This document shows, piece by piece, positions 18,315 through 27,377 of a DNA stretch of 64,000 bases. Origin of the DNA: Rhodopseudomonas sp. BAL398 (GTDB lineage: Bacteria > Pseudomonadota > Alphaproteobacteria > Rhizobiales > Xanthobacteraceae); NCBI RefSeq assembly GCF_033001325.1, contig NZ_CP133111.1, positions 620,001-684,000 on the forward strand, in the 5' to 3' direction. The first letter of the stretch is position 1. Each line of letters begins with the position of its first letter. The notes under the pieces are model-generated. The model was not told the origin of the DNA and searched no databases. It saw only the letters and a list, made by a program, of their open reading frames with translations. A program made the position numbers and the translations under genes.

Positions 18315-18506
18315 ATGGCATTCAGCCCGTTCAAATTCCTGCAGGAAGTGCGGAGCGAGACCGCCAAGGTGACATGGCCATCGCGGCGCGAGACCATGAT
18401 CACCACCATCATGGTGTTCGTGATGGTGGCGCTGGCTTCCATTTTCTTCTTTTTTGCCGATCAGATCATCCGGGTCCTGATCACCTTTTTGCTGGGCATC
18501 CACTAA
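18315..18506 (+). CDS. secE: Preprotein translocase subunit SecE
   Basis: A single-span subunit of the SecYEG channel, 63 residues, the short alphaproteobacterial form. The amphipathic N-terminal helix (FLQEVRSETAKVTWPSRRE) carries the conserved KVTWPS motif and is followed by one transmembrane helix (MVFVMVALASIFFFFADQI). It is followed 24 bases later by nusG, the universal pairing. SecY is encoded at the far end of the window. Confidence 0.97.
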   Translation: MAFSPFKFLQEVRSETAKVTWPSRRETMITTIMVFVMVALASIFFFFADQIIRVLITFLLGIH

Positions 18507-18530
18507 TGACAAGCGCACGGAACTGACATC

Positions 18531-19061
18531 ATGAGCATGCGCTGGTATATCGTCCACGCCTATTCGAACTTCGAAAAGAAGGTCGCCGAATCGATTCGCG
18601 AGCAGGCCAAGCAGCGCGGGCTCGAGGATCTGTTCGAGTTGGTGCTGGTGCCGACCGAGAAGGTCACCGAGATCCGCCGCGGTCGCAAGATCGACGCCGA
18701 ACGCAAATTCTTCCCGGGCTATGTGCTGGTGAAGATGAAGCTGACCGACGAGGCGTTTCATCTGATCAAGAACACCCCGAAGGTCACCGGTTTCCTCGGC
18801 GCCGAAAACCGCCCGATGCCGATCTCCGAGGACGAGGCGATGCGCATTCTGCATCAGGTGCAGGAAGGCGTGGAACGTCCGAAGGCGTCGGTGTCGTTCG
18901 AAATCGGCGAGAACGTCCGCGTCGCCGATGGGCCGTTCGCGTCGTTCTCCGGCGTGGTCGAGGAAATCGACGAGGCCCGTTCGCGCGTCAAGGTCGCGGT
19001 GTCGATCTTCGGCCGCGCAACGCCGGTCGAACTGGAATTCGGTCAGGTCGAAAAGGTCTGA
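18531..19061 (+). CDS. nusG: Transcription termination/antitermination factor NusG
   Basis: Binds RNA polymerase, suppresses pausing, and links it to Rho or to the ribosome. 176 residues. The NGN domain starts at MRWYIVHAYSNFEKKV and includes the FPGYVLVKM strand. The C-terminal KOW domain follows from about residue 122 (ENVRVADGPFASFSGVVEEID). It lies in the secE-nusG pair, followed after 196 bases by rplK. Confidence 0.97.
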   Translation: MSMRWYIVHAYSNFEKKVAESIREQAKQRGLEDLFELVLVPTEKVTEIRRGRKIDAERKFFPGYVLVKMKLTDEAFHLIKNTPKVTGFLGAENRPMPISEDEAMRILHQVQEGVERPKASVSFEIGENVRVADGPFASFSGVVEEIDEARSRVKVAVSIFGRATPVELEFGQVEKV

Positions 19062-19070
19062 TCTAACGCT

Positions 19071-19129
19071 GTCATGCCTGGCCCGGTGCCAGGGGTGACT
19101 GTCATTGCCAGGCTTGACCCGGCAATGAC
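19071..19129. repeat. Palindromic intergenic repeat between nusG and rplK
   Basis: Two small hairpins: CCTGGC/GCCAGG (19077-19082, 19088-19093) and GTCATTGCC/GGCAATGAC (19101-19109, 19121-19129). The gtcatgcc...cccgg core recalls the repeats at 7814 and 20493. Confidence 0.65.
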
Positions 19130-19162
19130 GGCAGAGAGCAGGGCGAACGCCTTGCCCAAATG

Positions 19163-19211
19163 CCGTGGGAGGTTTTGGATGATCGCCAGTCATCCACAAA
19201 CCCCACCACGG
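19163..19211 (+). promoter_or_regulatory. Structured leader hairpin upstream of rplK-rplA
   Basis: A long hairpin closed by CCGTGG/CCACGG, continuing through GGTTT/AAACC and TGGATGA/TCATCCA with one mismatch and small bulges, and a 7-base loop. It ends 46 bases before the L11 start. Since L1 represses the L11 operon by binding its mRNA in enterobacteria, this is a candidate L1 target or attenuator. The pairing is seen; the role is inferred. Confidence 0.5.
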
Positions 19212-19257
19212 TCCCAGTGAAGCTCCGGAATCATCCGGACCAACATGAGGAGTGACG

Positions 19258-19686
19258 ATGGCAAAGAAAGTGACCGGATACCTGAAATTGCAGGTGCCGG
19301 CCGGTGCGGCGAATCCTTCGCCCCCGATCGGTCCCGCGCTTGGTCAGCGCGGTCTCAACATCATGGAGTTCTGCAAGGCGTTCAACGCGCAGACCCAGAA
19401 AACGGAAAAGAACACCCCGATTCCGGTGGTGATCACGATCTACGCCGATCGCTCCTTCACCTTTGAACTCAAGACTCCGCCGATGTCGTTCTTCATCAAG
19501 AAGGCGGCCGGGCTGACCTCGGGCTCCAAGCTGCCGGGCCGCGACAAGGCCGGCGCGGTGACCTCGGCGCAGGTGCGCGAGATCGCCGAAGCGAAGATCA
19601 AGGATCTGAATTGCGACACCATTGAAGCGGCCATGAAGATGGTCGAGGGCTCCGCCCGTTCGATGGGCGTCGAGGTCGCGGGGTAA
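19258..19686 (+). CDS. rplK: 50S ribosomal protein L11
   Basis: Part of the GTPase-associated centre; binds 23S rRNA and is needed for stringent-factor sensing. 142 residues, the family length. The N-terminal proline-rich [19 protein letters not shown] is characteristic, and the C-terminal rRNA-binding half contains [12 protein letters not shown]. The ATG at 19258 follows gagg. It is followed 5 bases later by rplA. Confidence 0.98.
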   Translation: MAKKVTGYLKLQVPAGAANPSPPIGPALGQRGLNIMEFCKAFNAQTQKTEKNTPIPVVITIYADRSFTFELKTPPMSFFIKKAAGLTSGSKLPGRDKAGAVTSAQVREIAEAKIKDLNCDTIEAAMKMVEGSARSMGVEVAG

Positions 19687-19691
19687 CGGTC

Positions 19692-20384
<693 letters not shown>

Positions 20385-20408
20385 GCTTTGCTGCAACACT
20401 AAATGATC

Positions 20409-20450
20409 AGGGGCGGGATCGGGCAACCGGTTCCGCCCCTTCTCGTTTTG
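20409..20450 (+). terminator. Intrinsic terminator of rplK-rplA
   Basis: The stem AGGGGCGG (20409-20416) pairs with CCGCCCCT (20433-20440), followed by a T-rich stretch (tctcgttttg). It lies 25 bases after the rplA stop. Confidence 0.8.
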
Positions 20451-20492
20451 CTTGTCGGTACGGATCACTGATAGGACAGACGTTCCAACACC

Positions 20493-20575
20493 GTCATGGC
20501 CGGGCTCTTGTCCCGGCCATCCACGCCTTCCTCGCGGCCAAGACGTGGATGCCCGGCACGAAGACCGGGCATGAC
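20493..20575. repeat. Composite palindromic repeat (gtcatggccggg type)
   Basis: Outer arms GTCATGGCCGG and CCGGGCATGAC pair with one mismatch. Inner hairpins ggccggg/cccggcc and gcccgg/ccgggc flank a CGTGGATG motif. This is the widespread mosaic repeat of Bradyrhizobium/Rhodopseudomonas intergenic DNA, sitting just downstream of a terminator. Confidence 0.75.
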
Positions 20576-20618
20576 GAACCAGAAGCGGCCGTTGCCTCAC
20601 TCCCGCCGAAAGCCCCGA

Positions 20619-21566
20619 ATGTCCGACAAGGTTCTGATCTATTCCCGATTTCCGAAGTCGATGATGACCCGGGTCGCGCAGCGCTTCGAGCTGATCGACG
20701 CCGCCGGCAAGCCGCCGGCCGAGATCTTCGATGCGGCCGAGCTCGCCGAGGTTCGCGCCTTGATCACCGCGGGCGGCCAGCCATTGGGACGCGACGTGCT
20801 CGACACGCTGCCGTCGCTCGGCGCCATCATCTGCTACGGCACCGGCTATGACGGCGTCGACCTCAAGACGATGGCCGAGCGCAACATCGTGCTCGGCAAC
20901 AGCCCGGCGGCGAACGCCTCGGCGGTCGCCGACCTGGCGATGACGCTGCTGCTGGCGCTGACGCGGCGGTTGCTGCCCGCCGACGCCTATCTGCGCGCCG
21001 GCGGCTGGGCGCAGGCCAAGCCGTCGCCATTGCTGCGGCCGCCGCGCGGCTTGTCGGGTCGCCGGATCGGCGTCTATGGCATGGGCGAGATCGGGCGCAA
21101 GATCGCGCTGCGCGCCGCCGCATTCGAGACCGAAGTCGGGTATCACAGCCGCAGCCGGCATGACGTGCCCTATGCCTATCATGCCAGCCTGGAAGCGCTG
21201 GTCGAGTGGTGCGACGTGCTGGTGATCGCGGTGCGGGCAGGGCCCGATACAAAGCACATCATCGATGCGGCGATGCTGAAGCGCCTCGGCGCCGAAGGCT
21301 CCGTCATCAACATCTCGCGCGGCTCGGTGATCGACCAGGCCGCCCTGGTGGCGGCGCTGTCCGACAACACCATCGCGGGCGCCGGGCTCGACGTGTTCGA
21401 GGTCGAGCCGCAGGCGCCGGACGCGCTGACCGCCTTGCCCAATGTGGTGCTGACCCCGCATATCGGCGGCCATACCGCGGAGGCCCATATCGCGATGCAG
21501 GACTGCGTGATCGAGAATCTGACGGCATTCTTTGCGGGGCGGGCGCTGCGTTATCCGGTGGGATAG
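20619..21566 (+). CDS. D-isomer-specific 2-hydroxyacid dehydrogenase
   Basis: A 315-residue NAD(P)-dependent enzyme that interconverts 2-oxo and D-2-hydroxy acids. The start is ATG 20619 (MSDKVLIYSRF). Upstream in-frame codons, including ATG 20571, lie in or beside a repeat. The Rossmann motif is YGMGEIGRKIA, and family signatures follow: NISRGSVIDQAALVAAL with the substrate-binding Arg nearby (RAGPDTKH), and PHIGGHTAEA with the catalytic His. Glyoxylate/hydroxypyruvate reductase-type activity is likely but the substrate cannot be fixed. It stands alone, first in the cassette between rplA and rplJ. Confidence 0.87.
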   Translation: MSDKVLIYSRFPKSMMTRVAQRFELIDAAGKPPAEIFDAAELAEVRALITAGGQPLGRDVLDTLPSLGAIICYGTGYDGVDLKTMAERNIVLGNSPAANASAVADLAMTLLLALTRRLLPADAYLRAGGWAQAKPSPLLRPPRGLSGRRIGVYGMGEIGRKIALRAAAFETEVGYHSRSRHDVPYAYHASLEALVEWCDVLVIAVRAGPDTKHIIDAAMLKRLGAEGSVINISRGSVIDQAALVAALSDNTIAGAGLDVFEVEPQAPDALTALPNVVLTPHIGGHTAEAHIAMQDCVIENLTAFFAGRALRYPVG

Positions 21567-21580
21567 GGGCGATGTTGAGA

Positions 21581-21682
21581 GCGTTTTCGAGCGAAGTGGA
21601 AACCGGTTCGCGTGAAGAAAACGCGTCAAAACAAGAATCTAGAGCTCCGGTTCTGATTCTATCAGAACCGGGATAGCTCTAG
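21581..21682. repeat. Two-hairpin Rhizobiales palindromic element
   Basis: First hairpin: GCGTTTTC (21581-21588) with GAAAACGC (21617-21624) around a loop containing ccggttcgcg. Second hairpin: CTAGAGCT (21639-21646) with AGCTCTAG (21675-21682), enclosing an 11-bp perfect stem CCGGTTCTGAT/ATCAGAACCGG with a TCT loop. This element is familiar from many Rhizobiales intergenic regions. Confidence 0.8.
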
Positions 21683-21803
21683 TTGAGCCGACCTGCGGGC
21701 GGTCGGTTTGCAAGATTCAATCCGCTCTCAAGAGCGGCCCAATGAGCAGGGCAACCAAAGCCACGCGGTGGGCCAAAACCGACCGATTAGCGTTGCGGCG
21801 AAA

Positions 21804-22841
21804 TTAGACCTGTGACGTTGATGCGGCGGCATGCCGCGCGAGGTAGGTGTCCAACTGGCCGAGCAGGATTTGGCGCTCCTGCTTCGTCACGAAGGCCGCC
21901 TCCAGCCCGTTGCGGACGAGGAGGACGATGTCATCCACCGACAGGCCGAGAGCGTCGCGGCAGGCCAACAGATTCTCGGTCACGTAGCCGCCGAAGTAAG
22001 CCGGGTCGTCGGAATTGACGGTGACGTGCAGGCCCTGCGCCATCATGGTCTTCAGCGTGTGCCGCGCCATGTCTGTCACGACCTGCAGCCGCAGATTCGA
22101 AAGCGGGCAGACCGTCAGCGGGATATGTCGCATCGCCAGTTCCCGTACGAGACCGGGATCGGCAAGGCAGGCGTTGCCGTGGTCGATGCGGTCGACCTGC
22201 AGCAATTCCAGCGCCTCACGCACATAGGCGGCGGGGCCTTCCTCTCCGGCATGGACCGTGGTGCGAAAGCCGCGGTCGCGGGCAGCCGCGAAGAAGCGGG
22301 CGAATTTCGCGGGCGGGTTGCCGACCTCGGCACCGCCCATGGCTATGGCGATGATCTGGTCTTTCCAGGGCATGATCTGATCCAGGACGACCATCGCGTC
22401 CGCCTCCGTGCGGTGGCGGTGGACGCTGATCATCAGGCCGACGCTTATGCCGTGCACGCAGCGCGCCTCCTCCATGGCGCCGAGCACGCCGGACATCAGC
22501 GCCTCGATCGCAGTGCCACGTTCAATGAAGCTCTGCGGGCCGATGAAGAGTTCGGCGCGGATCACGCCGTCTTCGTGGGCCCGGCGCAGGTAGGCTCGGG
22601 TCACGTCGTGGAAGTCGGCTTCGCTGACCAGGACCTTGCAGCCCTCGAAGTAAAGGTCGAGGAAGGACTTCAGGTTCGTGAAATGATACGCCGCCCGCAG
22701 CGCCTCGGCCGTGTCCCAGCGGAGCTTCATGCCATTGCGGGCGGCGAGGTTCAGCATGAGCTGTGGCTCGATGCTGCCCTCAATGTGCATGTGCAGGTCT
22801 GTCTTGGGCAGGCCGCGGATGAAGGATTCGATGTCGGTCAT
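21804..22841 (-). CDS. Adenine deaminase (ADA-like amidohydrolase)
   Basis: Probably converts adenine to hypoxanthine for purine salvage. 345 residues. Metal-binding HxH is H17/H19 in TDLHMHIEGS; H197 and E200 are in VHAGEEG; DHGN follows; NSDDPAYFGGYV (276-287) provides the last metal-site Asp. The NSDDPAYFGGY form and the FLDLYFEG segment match the adenine deaminase branch of this family better than true adenosine deaminases, which usually have the SLNTDDP pattern. It is divergent from the molybdenum hydroxylase operon at 23224, 382 bases away. Confidence 0.85.
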   Translation of the reverse strand: MTDIESFIRGLPKTDLHMHIEGSIEPQLMLNLAARNGMKLRWDTAEALRAAYHFTNLKSFLDLYFEGCKVLVSEADFHDVTRAYLRRAHEDGVIRAELFIGPQSFIERGTAIEALMSGVLGAMEEARCVHGISVGLMISVHRHRTEADAMVVLDQIMPWKDQIIAIAMGGAEVGNPPAKFARFFAAARDRGFRTTVHAGEEGPAAYVREALELLQVDRIDHGNACLADPGLVRELAMRHIPLTVCPLSNLRLQVVTDMARHTLKTMMAQGLHVTVNSDDPAYFGGYVTENLLACRDALGLSVDDIVLLVRNGLEAAFVTKQERQILLGQLDTYLARHAAASTSQV

Positions 22842-23223
22842 GTCGTGATGTCTTCCAGAAGGTCGAGCGCTGGTGCAAGAAACAAGAGCTTCGCACGAAC
22901 GATATCGCGATCAGCCGACGATGGATGTACGACCCAGTCGGTAATGGGTCGGTCGCGTCGCTGCGGTCCCGCACCACTGCTTTGGTCAAGCCTGATATGC
23001 GGGCATAGTTTTCGCGCGTCAAATTCCAGCGGACCGATACGTGATTTTGCGCGTCATTTTTCGCAGTATCGCTGCTGATTTGTTTGCTTGCCGGCCGCTT
23101 GCAGGTCCTGCGTCGGGACAGCCGCTCGCCATTTCGTTCCCCACCGCCCCATGCAAATTGTTGTGAGTTGCGGATTAGAAGCATTCGCATCTACTTTACC
23201 GGGCTCGCTGCGGGAGAACGGCA
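22842..23223. other. Divergent promoter region between adenine deaminase and the molybdenum hydroxylase operon
   Basis: No gene seen. A 7-bp hairpin CGACCCA/TGGGTCG lies at 22930-22951. The region is more AT-rich than its surroundings and must contain both promoters. I could not identify a known purine riboswitch in it. Confidence 0.45.
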
Positions 23224-23688
23224 ATGACGGCCTATACGCTGAACATCAACGGACAGACTCACGCCATCGACGTCGATCCGGGCACGCCTTTGCTCTGGGC
23301 GATCCGCGACGGCGCCGGACTAACCGGCACCAAATATGGCTGCGGCGTAGCGCAATGCGGCGCCTGCACGGTCTATCTCGACGGCGAGCCGGTGCGCTCC
23401 TGTTCGCTGCCGGTCTCGGCGGTCGGCTCCGGCGAGATCACCACGATCGAAGGCATTGCGAGCAAGGAAGCCGCCGCGGTGCAGAAGGCCTGGGTCGTGC
23501 TCGACGTGCCGCAATGCGGCTATTGCCAGTCCGGCCAGGTGATGAGCGCTGCCGCATTGCTCACCCGCAATCCCAAACCGAACGACCGCGATATCGATCT
23601 GGCGATGTCCGGCAACATCTGCCGCTGCGCCACCTATGTGCGGATCCGCGCCGCGATTCACGACGCCGCCAAATCGCTGGAGGGCTGA
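23224..23688 (+). CDS. [2Fe-2S] subunit of a molybdenum hydroxylase (IorA-like)
   Basis: The small iron-sulfur subunit of a xanthine-oxidase-family enzyme, 154 residues. The plant-type cluster ligands are C40, C45, C48 and C60 ([12 protein letters not shown]). The second cluster ligands are C98, C101, C133 and C135 (CGYC and CRC). It passes electrons from the molybdenum centre in the adjacent large subunit. Three bases separate it from that gene. It matches isoquinoline 1-oxidoreductase alpha-type proteins; the actual substrate is unknown. Confidence 0.92.
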   Translation: MTAYTLNINGQTHAIDVDPGTPLLWAIRDGAGLTGTKYGCGVAQCGACTVYLDGEPVRSCSLPVSAVGSGEITTIEGIASKEAAAVQKAWVVLDVPQCGYCQSGQVMSAAALLTRNPKPNDRDIDLAMSGNICRCATYVRIRAAIHDAAKSLEG

Positions 23689-23691
23689 GCC

Positions 23692-25893
23692 ATGACGATC
23701 CATGACAGAACCATTCTCGGCGATGGCGCGCAGGCCGCGACACTATCGCGCCGGTCGCTGCTGAAGGCCGGCGCCGGCCTCGCCATCGGCGTCTACATCG
23801 CCAGCCGCGGCGGACCGGCGGTCGCCCAGAACCAGCCGGCGCCGCCCAGCGTCAACATCGCGCCCAACACGTTTCTCATCATCGGCCGCGACAACACCGT
23901 GACGGTGCTGAGCAAGCACATCGAATTCGGGCAGGGGCCCTTCACCGGCATGGCGACGCTGGTGGCCGAGGAGCTCGACGCCGATTGGTCGCAGATGCGC
24001 GCCGAGCACGCGCCGTCGAATCCGGCGCTGTACAAGAATTTACTGTTCGGCGTGCAGGGCACCGGCGGCTCCAGCGCAATCGCCAATTCCTATGAGCAGA
24101 TGCGCAAGGTCGGCGCCGCGGCGCGCGAGATGCTGGTCGCTGCGGCGGCCGAGAGCTGGCAGGTGCCGGCGTCGGAGATCAAGGTTGAGAATGGCGTGAT
24201 CAGCCATGGCTCCGGCAAGCAGGGCCGGTTCGGTGAATTCGCCGACAAGGCCATGCAGCTGCCGGTGCCGGAGGATCCGCAGCTGAAGGATCCGGCGAAC
24301 TTCAAGCTGATCGGCAAGGAGGGCGCGGTGAAGCGCCTCGACAGCGCGGCGAAGTCGAACGGCTCGGCGGTGTTCACCCTCGACATCAACGAGCCCGGCA
24401 TGCTGACCGTGCTGGTGGCGCGGTCGCCGAAATTCGGCGGCAAGGTGGCGTCCTTCGATGCCGGCGCGGCCAAGGCCATTGCGGGCGTCGTCGACGTCAA
24501 GCAGGTGCCGACCGGCGTAGCCGTCTATGCCAATGGATTTTGGCCGGCGAAGACCGCGCGTGACGCGCTGAAGATCGTCTGGGACGACAGCGAGGCCGAA
24601 CAGCGCGGCACCGCGGATCTGCTGCGCGAATTCCGCGCGCTGTCGAAGACGCCGGGCAAGCTCGTCAAACAGCATGGCGACGTCGAAGCGGAAATTGCTC
24701 AGGGCGGCCAGGTGATCGAGGCCGAATTCGCGTTTCCCTATCTGGCGCACGCGCCGATGGAGCCGCTCAACGCCTTCATGAAGTGGGACGGCGAGACGGC
24801 GTCGGCGCGCTATGGCAGCCAGTTTCCCACCCCCGATCACGCCACCATCGCCCAGGTGCTGGGGCTACCCATCGACAAGGTCAGCCTGCAGACCATCCTG
24901 GCCGGCGGCAGCTTTGGCCGCCGCGCGCAACAGACCGTGCATGTCGCGGCCGAGCTCGCCGAAGTCGCCAAGGCGATCGGTCCCGGCAAGCCGGTCAAGC
25001 TGGTGTGGACCCGCGAGGACGACATGCGCGGTGGTTACTACCGGCCGTTCGGCGTGCATCGCATGCGCGGCATGGTACGCGACGGACAGATCGTGGCCTG
25101 GAGCGACACCATCGTCGGCCAGTCGATCATGCAAGGCTCGCCGTTCGAGGCGATGGCGATGAAGAACGGCCTCGATTCCACCGCCTATGAGGGCTCCAAC
25201 GAGATCCCCTATGAGGTCGCCAATTTCCGCTGCGATCTGCATCAGGTCCGGGTTGGCGTGCCAGTGCTGTGGTGGCGCTCGGTCGGCCACACCCACACCG
25301 GCTACGCCGTCGAAGCCTTTATCGATCAATTGCTGGAAGCCGCCGGGCAGGACCCGGTCGAGGGGCGGCTTGCCTTGATGAAGGACAAGCCGCGCCACGC
25401 CGGCGTGCTCAAGGCGGTCGCCGAATTGGCCAATTGGAAGGATGCCAAACTCGCGCCGGGCCGTGCCCGCGGCGTCGCGGTAGTGGAAAGCTTCAAGACC
25501 TTCGTCGCCCAGGTGGTCGAATTGTCGGTCGGCGAGGAGGGGCCGAAAGTCCACAAGGTCTGGTGCGCGGTTGATTGCGGCGTCGCCGTCAACCCCGACA
25601 TCATCCGCGCCCAGATGGAAGGCGGCATCGGCTTTGCGCTCGGCCACATCCTCTATGCCGCGCAGACCATCGAGGGCGGCGTTCCGGTCGCCGGCAATTT
25701 CGACAAATATCGCTCACTGCGGATCCATGAGATGCCGCAGATCGAGGTGACGATCGTGAATTCGCAGGAGAAGCCGACCGGGGTCGGCGAACCCGGCGTG
25801 CCGCCGCTCGGGCCGGCGGTGGCCAATGCCATGGCCAAGCTGGGCCTGCCGCGGCCGCGGCAATTGCCGATCGTGTCGGGAGCCTCCGCATGA
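23692..25893 (+). CDS. Molybdopterin-binding subunit of a molybdenum hydroxylase (IorB-like)
   Basis: The catalytic subunit, 733 residues, which hydroxylates an N-heterocycle or aldehyde. A Tat signal (SRRSLLKAGAGLAIGVY) at residues 19-37 implies periplasmic export as a folded holoenzyme. Conserved stretches include IGRDNTVTVLSKHIEFGQG, GGSFGRRAQQ, the YYRPFGVHRM region and the active-site glutamate in GVGEPGVPPLGP near residue 703. No FAD subunit is encoded nearby. The frame overlaps the following cytochrome gene by four bases (ATGA), so electrons likely go to that cytochrome. Aldehyde or purine oxidation are alternatives to isoquinoline. Confidence 0.9.
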   Translation: MTIHDRTILGDGAQAATLSRRSLLKAGAGLAIGVYIASRGGPAVAQNQPAPPSVNIAPNTFLIIGRDNTVTVLSKHIEFGQGPFTGMATLVAEELDADWSQMRAEHAPSNPALYKNLLFGVQGTGGSSAIANSYEQMRKVGAAAREMLVAAAAESWQVPASEIKVENGVISHGSGKQGRFGEFADKAMQLPVPEDPQLKDPANFKLIGKEGAVKRLDSAAKSNGSAVFTLDINEPGMLTVLVARSPKFGGKVASFDAGAAKAIAGVVDVKQVPTGVAVYANGFWPAKTARDALKIVWDDSEAEQRGTADLLREFRALSKTPGKLVKQHGDVEAEIAQGGQVIEAEFAFPYLAHAPMEPLNAFMKWDGETASARYGSQFPTPDHATIAQVLGLPIDKVSLQTILAGGSFGRRAQQTVHVAAELAEVAKAIGPGKPVKLVWTREDDMRGGYYRPFGVHRMRGMVRDGQIVAWSDTIVGQSIMQGSPFEAMAMKNGLDSTAYEGSNEIPYEVANFRCDLHQVRVGVPVLWWRSVGHTHTGYAVEAFIDQLLEAAGQDPVEGRLALMKDKPRHAGVLKAVAELANWKDAKLAPGRARGVAVVESFKTFVAQVVELSVGEEGPKVHKVWCAVDCGVAVNPDIIRAQMEGGIGFALGHILYAAQTIEGGVPVAGNFDKYRSLRIHEMPQIEVTIVNSQEKPTGVGEPGVPPLGPAVANAMAKLGLPRPRQLPIVSGASA

Positions 25894-26537
25894 GCCTGTT
25901 CAAGCAATCGATGATGGCGCTGGCCGCCGGGGGCCTGGCGGCCGGTTTTCTGGTGATGGCGGAGCCCGGATTTCGCGGGGTCGCCGACGCCGAGCCGGCG
26001 ACCAATCCGGCCAAGCTGCAGCCGGTCAAGGCGTTCGCCAGGATCAAGGACAAGAACCAGCGCGCGGTGGCATTGTTTCAGGAGGCCGGCAAGGTGATCG
26101 CGTCGCCGCGCTGCATGAACTGTCATCCGGCGGGCGACCGGCCGACCCAGACCGACCGGATGACGCCGCACCAGCCGCTGGTGGTGCGCGGCCCGAGCGG
26201 CACCGGCGCGCTCGGCGGCATGGCCTGCGCCACCTGCCATCACGACGCCAATTTCGATGCGGCCGGCGTTCCGGGCAATCCGAAATGGGCTGTGGCGCCG
26301 ATCGAGATGGCCTGGCAGGGCAAGACGCTCGGCCAGATCTGCACCCAGATCAAGGACCGAACCCGCAATGGCAGCAAGGACATGGCGGCGTTGATTCATC
26401 ATATGGCGGATGATGAGCTGGTCGGCTGGGGCTGGCATCCCGGCGCCGGGCGCACGCCGGCCCCCGGCACCCAGAAACAGTTCGGCGAGCTGATCAAGGC
26501 CTGGGCCGACGCCGGAGCGGCCTGCCCGAAGGGGTGA
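25890..26537 (+). CDS. Exported c-type cytochrome with two CxxCH motifs
   Basis: A 215-residue protein with an N-terminal signal or anchor (MMALAAGGLAAGFLVM). Two haem-attachment sites are visible: CMNCH (C75-H79) and CATCH (C113-H117). This is presumably the electron acceptor of the preceding periplasmic molybdenum hydroxylase, with which it overlaps. The C-terminal part contains KNGSKDM-like and Trp-rich segments but no further CxxCH. The start is fixed by the ATGA overlap. Confidence 0.88.
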   Translation: MSLFKQSMMALAAGGLAAGFLVMAEPGFRGVADAEPATNPAKLQPVKAFARIKDKNQRAVALFQEAGKVIASPRCMNCHPAGDRPTQTDRMTPHQPLVVRGPSGTGALGGMACATCHHDANFDAAGVPGNPKWAVAPIEMAWQGKTLGQICTQIKDRTRNGSKDMAALIHHMADDELVGWGWHPGAGRTPAPGTQKQFGELIKAWADAGAACPKG

Positions 26538-26576
26538 CGGGGTGGTGCGGTGGGGCCGCTGAATGCTGCGGTTGAA

Positions 26577-26597
26577 TTGGACCATAAAGCGGTCCAA
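26577..26597. promoter_or_regulatory. Operator-like palindrome of the toxin-antitoxin pair
   Basis: TTGGACC (26577-26583) and GGTCCAA (26591-26597) form a perfect 7-bp inverted repeat with a 7-base spacer, 27 bases before the antitoxin start. This is the expected place for autoregulation by an antitoxin-toxin complex. Confidence 0.6.
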
Positions 26598-26624
26598 ATT
26601 AATCCACCAGGTGAGGAGGTCAGC

Positions 26625-26882
26625 ATGCAGATTTCCGTGACCGAGGCGAAGCGGCAATTGATCGAACTGGTCCGCCGCGCCGAGGCGGGGGACGAGGTGA
26701 TCCTGACCCGTCACGGTCATGCCGCCGTGCGTCTGGTGCCGCTCAAGGCGGCGCAAGACGCAACATCACGTCGGGCGCTGCTGGAAGCCGTGCGTGCCGC
26801 GGGGGCGGCCAAGGCCACGGCCGGACCGAGCGCTGCGCGTAGTCAGGACTTCCTCTATGCCGACGATGGCTTGCCAGCGTGA
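26625..26882 (+). CDS. Phd/YefM-family antitoxin
   Basis: An 85-residue antitoxin. The ATG at 26625 follows gaggaggt. The N-terminal DNA-binding fold is MQISVTEAKRQLIELVRRAE, then GDEVILTRHGHAAVRLVP, the classic Phd/YefM pattern. The C-terminal 35 residues, which should wrap and inhibit the toxin, are Ala-rich. The last four bases overlap the toxin start (GTGA), so the two are translationally coupled. It probably represses its own promoter through the upstream palindrome. Confidence 0.9.
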   Translation: MQISVTEAKRQLIELVRRAEAGDEVILTRHGHAAVRLVPLKAAQDATSRRALLEAVRAAGAAKATAGPSAARSQDFLYADDGLPA

Positions 26883-27262
26883 TAGCAGTGGATACGTCGG
26901 CGCTGATGGCGATTGTGCTCAATGAAGCGGACGCTGAGGCTTGCATCAGCGTGCTTGAGGCTGAGAACGAGCTTTTGATTTCCGCAGGCACGGTGGCCGA
27001 GGCCCTTATCGTCGCTGCCAGGCGGAATGTTGCGGAGGAGATGGCGCGCTTGATCGACGGCGTTGGCTTTGAAATCGTAACCGTTACGCCTGCCGCGGCC
27101 CGACGGGTCGCCGACGCCTACGCGAAGTGGGGCAAGGGCATTCATCCCGCTGCGCTGAATTTCGGCGACTGCTTTGCCTACGAAGTCGCGAAGGAACATG
27201 CCTGTCGGCTGCTTTATATAGGCGATGATTTTGCAAGGACCGACATCGAGAATGTGCTGTAG
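26879..27262 (+). CDS. VapC-type PIN-domain ribonuclease toxin
   Basis: A 127-residue PIN-domain toxin that should cut a specific RNA when free of its antitoxin. It starts at GTG 26879. Acidic catalytic residues are in place: D5 (VDTSAL), E41 (TVAEAL), D97 (NFGDCFAY) and D116/D117 (YIGDDF). All are intact, so it is probably active. The pairing of a PIN toxin with a Phd-type antitoxin is common in alphaproteobacteria. It lies in the cassette between rplA and rplJ, away from any mobile element. Confidence 0.92.
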   Translation: MIAVDTSALMAIVLNEADAEACISVLEAENELLISAGTVAEALIVAARRNVAEEMARLIDGVGFEIVTVTPAAARRVADAYAKWGKGIHPAALNFGDCFAYEVAKEHACRLLYIGDDFARTDIENVL

Positions 27263-27377
27263 CAGCTTCCGGCGTTTGCTCGCTGAGGGGCTTTCCCCGT
27301 AACGGTCCCGGATTTGCGGAGCGGTTCGATGCGCCGCCCCTCGTCCGGAACACGTTACTGATGTGCTTGATGTTACC

